A stretch of 44,072 nucleotides of DNA from Gnetum montanum (GCA_015680685.1 MNCI01034058.1:453601-497672); one strand, 5' to 3'; shown: positions 31,490 to 41,844, counted from the first letter of the stretch. The notes: generated by a model from the letters alone, not told the origin. Made by a program: numbers and translations.

Positions 31490-32385
31490 ATTCTTTCAAA
31501 ATTGATTCTGGTTCAACATTGGTCAATGGTATGACCTTTTCTTTTTCAAATTTACAATATGGTGCTGAGTCTTTACCATGTCTTTATCTTTCAAATTAAT
31601 TCCATCTACCCCTTCCTCTTATATTTTAATAACCATTTTCTTCTAAGTTTGTTTCTTGATTTCTATTTTGATAATTGAATCTTCTTCTCCCTCTAAATCT
31701 TCCTTTCCTACCTTTTCCTCTTTGGTTAGTTATGTAGTCTTGATCATATTCACTAGATTGTTTGTTATTCTTCATAATTTTTTGGGTTCTATCTTGAGTA
31801 ACTAATTCATTAATCTAAAGCAGGTTGATGTCCTTTTCAAAAGTAATATTTTCCATCATGTTTTCAAATCTTGGATCTATGTAGAGAGATTAAATAAATT
31901 TCTAAAACTTTTATTTGTTGGTATATCCACATCCATATCTATTTATTTTAAGTTTTCATATGTTCTAATAAAAAAATCTTCAACACTTTCATTTCTTCAA
32001 ATTTTTAGGGTATCAAATTTTTATTTGTAGATTATTTTCTGCAATTGTTGATTTTCCAAGCTTTCCTTACATTTTGATTTAATATTATTCCACACTTCTT
32101 TGATAGTATTATGAAGATTTTATCTACCATAAATAACTTATGAGATACTAGCCAATAGAATCATAAGAGCCAAATTATTATTCTTCATCTTTGTTTCATA
32201 TTCTTTGATTTATAATTTGGTGAAATCTTCAAAATCATGGATGAACTTCAACCTTCTTTCAACTATTTCTCAATAGTCATTATGTTCAAGAAGATATTTA
32301 ATAGTCCTTGTCCATAATCTAAAATATTGAGATTCATGAAAGATGATGCAGCATCTAGCTATGTATTTTATACTCATTTTTAAAG
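31490..32385 (-). pseudogene. Element B: Copia gag (broken)
   Basis: From about 32380 on the minus strand: FHESQYFRLWTRTIKYLLEH ('xNYxxWxxxMxxxLxxx'), then YETKMKNNNLALMILLASIS. NTIKEVWNNIKSK follows ('AxExWxxLxxxY'), then KFDTLKI..NESVEDFFIRTYE near 32020-31950 (the UBN2 'FxxLKMKExESVxDFFSRxxEI' core). A basic Arg/Gly-rich part at 31720-31600 precedes a region where the zinc knuckle has lost most Cys residues. It sits just downstream of the primer site and was the capsid gene of element B. Confidence 0.82.
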
Positions 32386-32396
32386 GTAAACCCGGT

Positions 32397-32408
32397 GCTC
32401 TGATACCA
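32397..32408 (-). promoter_or_regulatory. Element B primer binding site (tRNA-Met)
   Basis: The minus strand reads TGGTATCAGAGC, a perfect match to the standard plant initiator-tRNA-Met primer site, two bases after the LTR end CTTTCA. This fixes the orientation of element B. Confidence 0.93.
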
Positions 32409-32410
32409 AG

Positions 32411-33265
32411 TGAAAGAATTTCAAATAGTAAAATAATTACTTAGTTATCTTGAATTCATAAAGAATCAACTAAATTTTTTTAAAAATATTAGGAATTTCT
32501 CTATAATTTTTTTTTTTAAAAAAAGCACACAAAAGATATCTAGAAGTTGAGGTTATGGTATGTTCTTTCCAATCTATCAAAAAATTGTAGTAATTCTTGT
32601 AGTGAAAATTTGAGAGATAATAACTTTATGATAGAATTTTAATTGAATCTTTCCATAGATATTACCTTTCAAATAAATATAATATCATATAAAATTGTTA
32701 TGTGATAAGAAAGAAATAATCTAATCATTGACATTTATTTATTCTAGTTAAAATTTAGGATTCAAAAAATATCCCAAATTATATAGATAATTTCTCTTAA
32801 ACTGCAATAGATATTAAACAAAACTTTCAGCTACCTATAGCCACCTATTCTAGATTTTTAATACATCTAGAATCATTGTAGACTATTACTAAATAACTTA
32901 GATATGATCAAAATAGTGAATGTCTTCAATTTTGACTAATCAACTTCCAAGATTAAGTAAATAATGACCAATTGATGAATTGATGATGTAATACTCAAAT
33001 TCATACTAAAATAATATTGATTATTCCATCATTTAAATTTCCAAGAGAAGCCTTAGATATATATATGTCACAAGTGGGGCAAAAATTACTAAAAGTAATA
33101 CAATATAGCCTCAATGATTAAAAAACCTTAAAATTTAAACAAATATATGGATTAGGGCTAAAATAATATTACAACTATAAATCAATTTAGAAATTCCTTA
33201 TATTTTATTAAATCAGATCTTATTATATAATAAAAAAATTTAGTATTTTCTCCTCTAAAAAGCCA
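32411..33265 (-). repeat. Element B 5' LTR (855 bp)
   Basis: Partner of 8488-9381. On the plus strand it starts TGAAAGAATTTC and ends CTCTAAAAAGCCA. It is strongly diverged from its partner, with runs of A and T differing in length. Confidence 0.85.
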
Positions 33266-33530
33266 ATGAAAAACATGTGAACTGATGCTTATAATACTAG
33301 ATTTCCAAAAGCTTTTTCATGTGAAGGAGGATGCAACTTGACTTGCCATTAGAGGGATAATTTCATAAGAGTATAGAGTTGTTTCTATATTTTCAAAAAA
33401 TTCTAATGAGTTAAGGAAAAAATATGTAGTATATGAGAAGGAGTTATACACTATTCTTTAAGCAATCAAGCATTGGAGGCATTACTTGTTGCTGAAGGAG
33501 TTCACCTTGATGATAGATCACAAAGCATTT
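33266..33530 (+). pseudogene. Outer Ty3/gypsy element: RNase H
   Basis: This continues the pol broken at 8487. After a frame-broken start (SKSFFM.., 33300-33330), the frame reads VVSIFSKNSNELRKKYVVYEKELYTIL, then AIKHWRHYLLLKEFTLMIDHKA near 33440-33515. This matches 'PIAFxSxKLNxxRRKYSTYDxELYAIVxALKxWRHYLxxxEFxLxTDHxAL'. The stop in 'TIL*AIKHW' replaces a Gln/Arg-like position. No integrase of this element is seen; similarity stops near 33530 where minus-strand gag begins. Confidence 0.85.
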
Positions 33531-33539
33531 TCTTCTTCT

Positions 33540-33965
33540 TGTAACACTTGGTTAATGAGTGCTTGAATTTGATGAGTGTTCATTTCAAATAATATACCTT
33601 AAGCATATACCCCAAGAGTTTCTTAAGTCTTGTTTCTTAGCCCCTCGATGATGTGTCAGAGTTTTTCCCTTTGAGAAAATTCATGGTCTAGACATCTATG
33701 CAATAATGAGTAGTATTACCCATTGCTGCATCAAGGGATTCATGTATCCCTTGATTCCATCCTTGCATTTTGTTTCTCAAGTTAGACACTCTTGAGTAAG
33801 TTTGGTACTTTTCATTGAATATCTCTAGCATGGTACTTCATCTTCAAATTGATTCTAGTTCTAAGGATTTGTACCAACTCTCTGCTTCTTTTATGACTAT
33901 TCTAGGAAACAAATTTAATTTCTACCAATCATTGGTAACACATGTAGTATTATTTTAATCACCTC
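33540..33965 (-). pseudogene. Minus-strand gypsy gag fragment
   Basis: On the minus strand from about 33930: FPRIVIKEAESWYKSLELESI, then FNEKYQTYSRVSNLRNKMQG and a HESLDAA block. This resembles the Retrotrans_gag core 'LFPxSLxxxAxxWYxSLxxxSIxxWxxLxxxFLxKYFPxSRxxxLRxEIxxFxQxxxESLYxAWERFK' (Athila-like gypsy). Stops replace two Trp positions. It directly follows chromovirus-type RT on the same strand, the reverse of the normal gene order, so a rearrangement or two abutting fragments is inferred. Confidence 0.6.
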
Positions 33966-33969
33966 ATGC

Positions 33970-35000
33970 TATTCTGATGAGATAATGACCTTGGCTTAAA
34001 TCCAACTAGGTAAAATATAGTACCTTAGTGAAGTGGTTGAAGAAATATGGTATTAATGATATCAAATACTTATTCTTTATAGTTATGTTTATTTGGTAAT
34101 CTATAGTAACAACACAACCTTGAGGATCTATCTTCCTTGGAGACAAAAAACACAAGAGCACCAAAGGGAGATTTTGAGGGTCACAGATATTGCTTTTAAA
34201 CCAAACCTTCAAGCCATTGTTTTAATTTTCATAACATTGGGCACATCAATTTATATACTATCTGACTTACTAGAGCTATTCTAGACTTTATTTTTTGATC
34301 ATGGTAGAGTCCTTGGCACTTCAAGTGGTAACATGTCTTGATATCTATCTAAAACTTCTTTGATTTGAGGACATAATTTGTGTGTGATTTATTCATCTCT
34401 CTATCAAATCATCATACAAGATGGCCAAATATAATTTCTACATAGTATCTTTAATCTCTCAAAATTTGATTCCATGGTGCTTCTCAAATGTGACCCATGC
34501 ATCTTTACCAAACAAGGAAAACTCTCATGAGAAATGACAATGAGATCTAGGTGTGTAATAGCGAATACTCTAGCCTTGCAAAGGAACTTGATGTAGTTGG
34601 TGCCATCCTATTTCCCAAAGATCATGACCTATGGGGAGGAAGGCATTCTCCACATTTTACCTTCAATCCTCTTTTCTTTCTTGGCTATTTTTGTCCCTCA
34701 CTAAAAATCCACTTATCACTAGTACATTTTTCCAAATTCTATACATTGATGGATCTATAAATTTACACAAAATAGTTGGCTCTAAAATTAGAGATAAATG
34801 TTGCACCTTGCTTCTTAAGATGAAAGGTAATCTATGAAGAACTAAAAGATTGTAACAACTATGTATCTTAATTTAACATATCATATCTTGTAGATCCTTT
34901 TCCATAGTAGCCCAATACTACTAGAAAGACCCATAGGAAACTCTTGGTGCTTTATGATTTTTAGTGTGAAAATTGCTTTTTTAAACTTGTCACAAGGTTG
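33970..35000 (-). pseudogene. Element F: chromovirus-like protease/RT remnant
   Basis: On the minus strand, a possible protease trace (GATFISNF, near 34800) is followed by a linker with KEVLDRYQDMLPLEVPRTLP near 34365-34300. The RT finger region is an open stretch of 68 codons (34212-34006): CFLSPRKIDPQGCVVTIDYQ, ITIKNKYLISLIPYFFNHF and, after one stop, LDLSQGHYLIRIA. These match 'VLFVxKKDGxxRxCVDYRxLNKxTIKNxYPLPxIDDLxDxLxGAxxFSKxDLxSGYHQIRI'. It ends at about 33975 before the YxDD motif, so only the N-terminal third of RT remains. Confidence 0.72.
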
Positions 35001-36537
35001 TTTAAAAGATTTAATACTAAACTAAATATCATCAATGAATTTTTTCAATAATCCTTCCTATTCAAGGCTTATAAGATGGAAATAAATCTTCAAAATAATT
35101 AGTAGTAATTTTTCATTTATGAGCATGGTATATGCATTATGACAATGGCTTCTAGTTGCCATTGAATGATAAATTGAACTTTGGAGTTACCATCTCCCTT
35201 CTTGATCCATTCGATTCAAGATCTTTGAAAATAATATTTTTTCCTTCCAAGTCTGGAGCTTTTCAAAATGAAAATTAAATTCTCTCTCTTTAAAATATTT
35301 TATTTTTATCCTAGCCATTATCCCTTAATCTCTTCTTGAATATGGTGGAGATTCTTCTTGTTCTCTTCTTTCATCATATCAACTCCTAAATTCTAACTTA
35401 GACTTGCAAAGCCTGTAAAAGTAAATGAAAATTTAAGTACCATTGGCATCAATGCCCTACCATTCTAACATATGATTGATTTGGCAAGGAGCATAAAAAA
35501 TGAAATCCTATTGCCAATTTTTATTATCAAGTATATCTACCCATTTGTGTAGCTATGAGGTTTACAATGCACCAATGGTATTCTACTCTCAAAGTGGCCT
35601 CCACCCACCCACAAAATTAGTTAATATTGAAGGACCTAGAGAAGAGTGAGTAAAATGCACTAAATAAATACTTCATGGAGGAATATGTAAGTAAGTATAA
35701 GAAAAATCAAGTTTGGAAAATCAACTATAGGGGTACGTTGCCTTGAGGTCCCATCTCCAAAGATGTAATTCTTTTTTATAAAACATAATATGATATGCTC
35801 TTTGAAAATTTGAAGAAGATTTGTTTCTCATTTAATGTTGTAAAATTCTTATTGAAATTTTAGTGCTTTTGTTTTCCAATTGCAAAATTTATGTTTGTAT
35901 CATAGCTCATAGATTACAAATAATTTTTTTAACATGCAACCATTCCCTTTTTGCAAAATTGTGAGAGAAACCTTGGTGGAGCTAGAGTTGCCCCATGTGT
36001 ACCATAGGTACAATCCATACTTTTAAATCAAAAAATTTGGTGGACTCATCTTGGAAACTAATGTCTTGAATGTAAAAATGTTCAGTTGTTCAATAATATC
36101 ACCATTTTATTTTTTTGCAAACTATAAATTAGAAAGCCTTTATATGATCTCTATGTGGTGGCGTGAAAGATGAATCTTGAACCAATGAGAGATATTCCAT
36201 TTTCTACTTTTAGTTTCTACTAGCATACTATAATATTTGTTCCTCATCCTTTTCATAAAATTATTCATATATCAAATGATTGTATGCTAATATTAATTTT
36301 TTTTCCTATTTAAAAGGATATTTACATTAAGTCTATTTGGCTCACATCTCTTTATATCTGTCGTACTGCTCGTGGAACTGCAAACTAGCAAGTTCTTTAT
36401 GAGAAAATAGGGCACTTTTAATTTTTTTATCCCATATCTTAGGAGCCTTATTTTATAATTTCACTTGGTAAAAGATTACATTGAGTGCTGCTTAACAAAT
36501 CGCTTTTATCTTTTAGGACCATAAAAATTATCTAATG
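35001..36537. other. Decayed DNA, no gene recognised
   Basis: AT-rich with only short frames. On the minus strand it should hold the gag and leader of element F, but I could not recognise a gag core or zinc knuckle. It ends at the inferred boundary of element E. Confidence 0.6.
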
Positions 36538-37176
36538 TGTTGTGTAGTGACTGAAAACATTGGCAATTGGAATGGAATGCTGAGAGGTTCACAAGCACAT
36601 AGCCTTAACCTTGCATCCATGTGAGGGCCTACTAGAGGTGAAGATGGGATGCCCAAAATGGTCTTGTCAATCGAATGAGGACTTACAAAATGTGATGCCA
36701 AAGGATGCTAAGTGTTGAGTGGTGTTCATGGTGTCAACCAGGGTGAGCGTAGTTAAGGGTTTCAATGCAAAGTGAAGGTGTCAACACATGGCTATGCATA
36801 AAAAATAGTGAAAATGCAAGTAAAATGCTGAAAATATGTAGGAAGAGACTGAGAGAGACTATGACACACCACCCCAACTGGGGTTGAGTGTAGTTAACTT
36901 CAAAAGGGGTGAGAAGGTATTCAGTGTATAGTAGGCATAGTGGACAACATAGTCATAGTCTTGGGGTGTATAGCCATAAAGAATAATGTTCTATCATGAT
37001 TTCTATGCTTTCCAAGTTGTCCACCATGATGTGCAGTGTATTGCAGTGGTCTATGATGTCCTATAGTGAGCTACGGTGGTGTTCGAATGCCTTGCCTTGC
37101 CAAAAATGGCAAATGCACTCCAAATTTGCTAACCTTGCTTCAATTTTTCCAATCCCTAAAATGTAGAGGGATGGGG

Positions 37177-37184
37177 TATTTATA
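37177..37184 (-). promoter_or_regulatory. Candidate TATA box of the E LTR
   Basis: On the minus strand TATAAATA is followed by CCCCATCC. It lies downstream of the repeat-rich U3, as expected for an LTR promoter. Confidence 0.5.
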
Positions 37185-37589
37185 GGCCTAAGGTTAGCAT
37201 GAAATGTAGATAAGTTACCAGTGGTAGTGGGATGGTTAGGACTACATTGCACCCAACTACGCCCTCCACTAAGGTAAGCAGTGTTATTCTTTGGTGTGCT
37301 TTTATGGACTTTGTGAAACTACGAGACTGTAACTACACTACCAATTGCATGTTCATGTGCCAAAAAGATTATAATGTACCTACAAAATGCAAAAAACTGT
37401 AACTTTGGAGACTACATTTCAGGACTACGCTTTCCACTATCTTCGGTGGATTCAAGCATAGTTATAATTTTGGGATGAAAAAGGGTACAACAAAGATGAT
37501 TTTTTCTAACTACACTTGCTAGAGGTGTGTTGGAGCTAAGCTAAATGCCAGTGTTATGTTGTAGAGGCCTTTGGAGGCTATTCTAGCTA

Positions 37590-38200
37590 ACTACGCTTGA
37601 CTATGCTCTGGACTTGGGGAGAGCATAGTTCAACACTTAGAAAGATTTTGTAGAACATGGCTATGTGCTAACTAAGCACTCCATAGGAGGTTGAATATGC
37701 TTCCAACAAGGGTTGAGCATAGTCCTAGCACTTAGAAAATTTTTGCAAAATTAGGCTTCCATTTGACTACGCTTGACTATGCTCTATTCTAGTGGAGAGC
37801 GTAGTCTCAACACTTAGAAATTTTTTTTCAAATTGGGTCTTCCATGCTAACTATGCTTGGCTATGCTCTAAGGTAGTGGAAAGCATAGTCTCAGCACTTA
37901 GAAAAATCTATAGCTACTGGCTTGACACTTAGAAAAATTTGCAAAGTAACCCTTGTGTATTAACTACACTCTCTATTGAGCTGACTACTCTCCAAGGTAA
38001 TGGAGACTGTAGTCCCAACACTTAAAAAAATTTGCAACTTCTCACCTCATGTTGACACTTAGACAAATTTGCAAAGCATTAGTCTTTGGAGTTGACTACA
38101 CTCTCCATTGGGTTGACTACACCCTAGGGTAGTGGAGAGCATAGTCCTAGCACTTAGAAAAATTTATAGAAAGTGACCTCATGCTGACACTTAGGCAAAT
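37590..38200 (-). repeat. Hairpin repeat array in the E LTR U3
   Basis: Six or more units of about 85-135 bp contain 'tagtggagagcatagtc', 'cacttagaaaaattt' and 'gactacgctct'. Many units hold an inverted pair; 37765-37773 (GACTACGCT) and 37798-37806 (AGCGTAGTC) are perfect 9-bp complements. Related 'gactacactctc' motifs also appear inside E at 43790-43860. Confidence 0.75.
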
Positions 38201-39235
38201 CTACAGTTGAGACATGATAGCCTAAATTTGGTGGTGCTTCATTGGTTACTCTTTGTTGACATCTAGAGGAGTGGCTTAAGAGATGTTGACAAAGAACAAC
38301 AAAACATAATAGTAGGCTTGGCACCAACATCACTCTTCCATGCATGGTCGAATGTCGTTGCACTAACTCAAGAGTGCCATGGATAGTGGTATGATGGGGG
38401 CAAAATAGTGTAGGTAATTTTCATGGGATAAAAGGGAAGATAAGATGTAAATAGGGTGTCAAGATGTGGGATGTGGAGTCAACATGGCAAACAGTGACCA
38501 TGGCACTAAGGTGGTTTGCCTCTAAAAATTTTGAGCTCTTGTCAAAGTGCTCATGAGAGAGTCATGGTGGATTTAGGGCCTGACTAGTTGTGAAATTGTA
38601 GCTCTGGTGATTTTCTTGGAGAAATGCTTTTCCCCCTTTGCTCTTTATTTTTTATTTTTTTCTTTTTGTTTTTCTTGATTTTGTTTTACCTTTTCCTATG
38701 GGGTGAACCTTCTTTGGGTTTTTTGTTTTGCTAAATGCTAACTATAGGATGCTTTTCATCGAGTGGACTGCATGCCACCAAATGGGCTTTGCTCTGATGC
38801 TTGAAAAACCACATCACATCTTTGGGATATGTGTTTCCTCCTCAAGATGACTTGTGTTACATATACCTAGGCTTTGACTAGCTAATAGAGGCTCCCCATG
38901 GGACAACTCATGTTATATCTACCTTGGATTCCATGGTTTGGCTCATAGAGGATGTCATGTGGTTAAGCACGTATGTGTTAGAGGGGTTTGTAGTTTTGAC
39001 TATGTGGGGAAATAAAAGGGTATGTAGACATAGGGATAAGTGCATGTAGGCTATAATGGGGTAATAGGATGTGCACTCTTAAGAGGCTTAGCTAGTCCAA
39101 TCATGCACATCAGAGTGATGTGTCACCTTGCCACTGCAATGAGATGCACCTTTGCACAACCACCTCGAGGCTTTGTCCTACAAACACAACTTTGAGAAGA
39201 CAAGAAAACCATAAAACATGAAATGCAAATCAAAT

Positions 39236-39600
39236 GTTAGTGGCAATGATGCTATGAGTGCTCCAAAGGCTAAATTGATGGTAAGTGTTTGGAGAACCAG
39301 CAAAATGCCTAGGGATGATAATGCTACAAATGCTCCAAAGGTTGTGCCAATTGTAGGTTTTCAAAAAGCTAGAAAAATGCCTAGGGATGATGATGCTATA
39401 AGTGCTCCCAAGGCCAAAGTAATGGAAAGTGCTTAAAAACACAAAAAAATTGTGGGGGACCATAATGCTGCAAGTGCTTTGAATGCTAATCCAATGGCAA
39501 TTATTCAAAAAAATAGCAAAATTGTAGGGGGGGTCATGATGCTACAAGTGCTTCAAGGCTACGTCTGTTGTAGGTGCTCCATTTTGGGACTACACTATCC
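39236..39600. repeat. 72-bp tandem repeat, five units
   Basis: Units marked by 'GATGCTANNAGTGCTCCAAAGG' have their GCT at 39251, 39323, 39395, 39467 and 39541. The first four are exactly 72 bp apart and the last 74 because of extra G bases. As 72 is a multiple of three, the plus frame 39218-39436 reads as 24-residue repeats containing KMPRDDDAISAPKAK. Whether this was ever translated is unknown, and it runs against the element's coding strand. Confidence 0.85.
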
Positions 39601-39623
39601 CCATCCACATGGTGTAGAAAAGT

Positions 39624-39657
39624 GGGGGGGAGAGGGGGGGGGGGGGGGGGGGAAAAN
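39624..39657. repeat. Homopolymer G run next to an N
   Basis: Seven G, then AGA-type interruption, then 19 G (39634-39652), four A and an N at 39657. It may be a real G tract in this spacer, but its position beside an ambiguous base suggests low sequence accuracy. Confidence 0.8.
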
Positions 39658-39712
39658 CTCATTTGCTAGTAAAACTATGAATGACTAATAGCAAACCCAA
39701 TTTAAGGTCTTG

Positions 39713-40010
39713 GTAGACTGTGATGTGCTAGTTTATAGTCATAGCAAATTGTTATGCCAGTTTAGCATCATAGTAGATGAGCTATGCTAGTTTATAGTCA
39801 TAGTGCACTGCTATGCCAATTTATAGTCATAGTGGACTACTATGCCAATTTAGTATCATAGTAGACAAGCTAATGTGCCAATTTAACGTCGTGATCCAAG
39901 GATAAGCTATGCCAATTTAACATCATGGCAGACAAGAGGTTTGGATGCCAATTTAATGTCATATAAGATGAATGATTTTCTAATTTAATGTCATAGCAAA
40001 TGAATGATTA
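39713..40010 (-). repeat. 29-bp minisatellite, array E2
   Basis: About ten decaying units; on the plus strand CTATGCCAATTTATAGTCAT with unit starts near 39782, 39811 and 39840, an exact 29-bp step. It is the reverse complement of the C arrays and lies in the same place, just downstream of integrase. Confidence 0.85.
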
Positions 40011-40039
40011 TAATTTTGAATTGACATGTGGTGCCACAT

Positions 40040-41065
40040 GTCAGGTGTAGTACAACTCCAGGTACAAATGATTCACTAGATTGGCAAACTCATTCCCATA
40101 TTTATTAGCAAGCTTTAATGCTCCATTGTCGTAGGCCTTAGTGACCAAGAAAGGCCCTTTCTAATTGGCTGAAAATTTATCTATGGGTTCACGAATGACC
40201 TTGAGGACTAGGTCCCCTTTCTTGATCAGGTGTTGATGCTAGTTGTGATAGTGCTTTTGTTGTGATAGTACTCCTCCTCTATTAAGTTAAGATCTATGGT
40301 CCTCAACTCATTGTTCTAAGCTTCATCGATGAAGTTTGAGAGGATCACCTAGAGTGATGGAACCTACAATTCAAGGGAAAAATTTACTTTAGACCCATAA
40401 ATAAGGTTTTATAGTGTCTTATCTATTGCCATTCATCATGTCGTGTAGTAGGCCTAGAGTGCATAGGCTAGTTGCTCATGCTATTGTTGTTTGTTGTTTC
40501 TTGGCATATTCTTTAGAAGGTTGATGATGACTTTGTTAGTGGCCTTTGCTTGATCATTTGCTTGAGGGTATTATGACAATGAAAAGGAATGCTTAAGACC
40601 AAAGTACTCGTAAAAGCTTTAGTTTCAGCACTATTAAATTGTGGCTCGTTGTCTATTACTATGGTCATGTGTAAACAAAAATGGATCACTATGTTATCAA
40701 GCACAAACTTGAAAACTTGTTGCAATGTCATCTTCCTAAGAGGAATAGCCCCAGCCCACTTGGTGAAATACTCAATTGCAATTATGATGAAGCTATGCCC
40801 TATGAAGGACTTAGATTTTATAGGTTTGATGATGTCCAAGCCCCAATGTTGAAATGGACACATGATTTGTGTTGTGTGTAGTTTAGTTGGTAGCACATGC
40901 ATTAAGTTGCCATGCCATTGACATCTATTGAAAATTTTGACCTTTGAGACATAATCGCACTCCATGTAAGGTTAATAATAGCCTAACCATATAATTTTCA
41001 TTGTCATTGCCCTAGGTTCTATATGACCTCCACATAGTCCCTCATAAACTTGTTCAACAATTATG
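40040..41065 (-). pseudogene. Element E: integrase
   Basis: On the minus strand it starts near 41060 with YEGLCGGHIEPR, the HHCC region with one stop and degenerate Cys. An open 150-codon stretch (40965-40513) contains WGLDIIKPIKSKSF (first Asp), YFTKWAGAIPLRKMTLQQVFKF and IVIDNEPQFNS (second Asp). A frameshift near 40590 moves 'SLSxYPQANDQ' to another frame. The C-terminal part (KKGDLVLKVI, PFLVTKAYDNGALKLA) runs to about 40045. It is better preserved than the C copy in the core and has no solo-LTR insertion. Confidence 0.88.
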
Positions 41066-41389
41066 TGCACTTTGCTGTCACTTATGCAGGTTAGTAGTAA
41101 GCCATCGTAGGCTCTATGACATAACGTGCCATCATCCACAATGATGTACTTCCATGAACATTTACGTACTACATCTTTTTGAGAAATAATTAAGTGTTGT
41201 GGAGGATCTTCTTATAGAAGGTATGCCTTAATGTCATCATACCACTCATCTACCTGGGTTGTGCTTACTGTGGCTAGGGATGCAATGTCAATGATTTTCA
41301 TGATAGAAACAATGTAATCCATCACCTAGGTGGGCAATGCATGGAACATCTTAGGTGCAATGCTTATGGCTAATATTGCTAATGCATTG

Positions 41390-41840
41390 GCTATGACATT
41401 TTCATTCTGGTGAATGTGTTGGACATCTACTATTGCAAAGTGTTTAAGAAAGTGCTTTGCCAAGACATAGTAAGGCTACAAATGTTTAGCCTTGCAGGCA
41501 TAAAATTCTATCACCTAGTTGATCAAAAATTGTGAGTCACCTCGAATCACTAGGTGTTAGATTCCTAGGTTGTGTGTTGTAAGGATACCTCGAAGGAGAC
41601 CTTCGTACTCTGCTACATTGTTAGTACAAGAAAATGGAAAACAACATGTGAAGGGTTAGATCTCCTTGAAGGAAAGGTAATAATGGTAGCAGCACTACCC
41701 ACTTAGGAGGTTAAAGCTCCGTCGAAATGCAGGAGTGCCTCATAGTTGTTAGGCACTTAACTAATGCTGCAAATGTGCTCATCTAGGAATTCTAGATCTA
41801 TGATTTCTTGATTATTTACAGGTGAAATCGTGAAGTTGTG
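41390..41840 (-). pseudogene. Element E: second, archaeal-type RNase H domain
   Basis: On the minus strand: NNVAEYEGLLRGIL (catalytic Glu, about 41625-41580), RGDSQFLINQV (Asp) and YACKAKHL, then QHIHQNENVIANALAILA (about 41430-41380). The same architecture as in element C confirms the Tat-type dual RNase H. The first Asp segment upstream is degraded. The stretch 41066-41389 is the linker to integrase, with frames similar to C but no catalytic motif. Confidence 0.8.
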
Positions 41841-41844
41841 TAGC

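Larger units (their letters stand above)
8488..33265 (-). mobile_element. Element B: Ty1/Copia LTR retrotransposon, minus strand, interrupted by element C
   Basis: A pair of diverged direct repeats (8488-9381 and 32411-33265) bounds minus-strand Copia coding remnants in the canonical order gag, protease, integrase, RT, RNase H. A perfect tRNA-Met primer site lies next to the right-hand LTR, which fixes the direction. Without element C (11373-30298) and one copy of its target duplication, B is about 5.8 kb, a normal Copia length. It is inserted in the outer gypsy pol between the connection and RNase H regions. The flanks share 'caatgaa' on both sides, but the exact 5-bp target duplication is ambiguous. 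Confidence 0.9.
36538..38241 (-). repeat. Element E 3' LTR (about 1.7 kb)
   Basis: On the minus strand it begins TGAAGCACCACC at 38241, homologous to the start of the C LTR. It contains TATAAATA on the minus strand (37177-37184) about 1060 bp from its start. The U3 part (37590-38200) is filled with repeats of a GACTACGCTCT/AGAGCGTAGTC motif. The end at 36538 (..ACACAACA on the minus strand) is a guess from the terminal CA; the partner LTR is out of view. Confidence 0.65.
38242..40039 (-). other. Element E spacer between integrase and 3' LTR (about 1.8 kb)
   Basis: No retroelement protein match. It holds a pyrimidine-rich stretch (38625-38760), a diverged two-copy repeat ('gttacatatacct(a/t)gg...gctaatagagg', near 38850 and 38920), the 72-bp repeat, a G run and the 29-bp array. 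The corresponding part of C is only about 260 bp, so this region has expanded in E or shrunk in C. Confidence 0.7.

Noticed and set aside
34093-34284. Plus-strand 63-codon frame and its neighbour at 34551-34837
   Set aside because: Antisense shadows of the minus-strand protease/RT remnant, which explains the same bases with family motifs.
38154-38363. Minus-strand 69-codon frame similar in part to the frame at 28631
   Set aside because: The similarity reflects homologous untranslated/LTR-start DNA of elements E and C at the same position, not a shared protein; it spans the inferred LTR boundary.
38785-38800. GCTCTGATGCTT, resembling the complement of a Met-tRNA primer site (GCTCTGATACCA)
   Set aside because: Only the first eight bases match cleanly, no LTR pair can be placed around it, and it sits inside the 3' spacer of element E.
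39230-39508. Minus-strand 92-codon frame over the 72-bp repeat
   Set aside because: A repeat whose unit is a multiple of three leaves several frames open on both strands, so openness is not evidence of coding.
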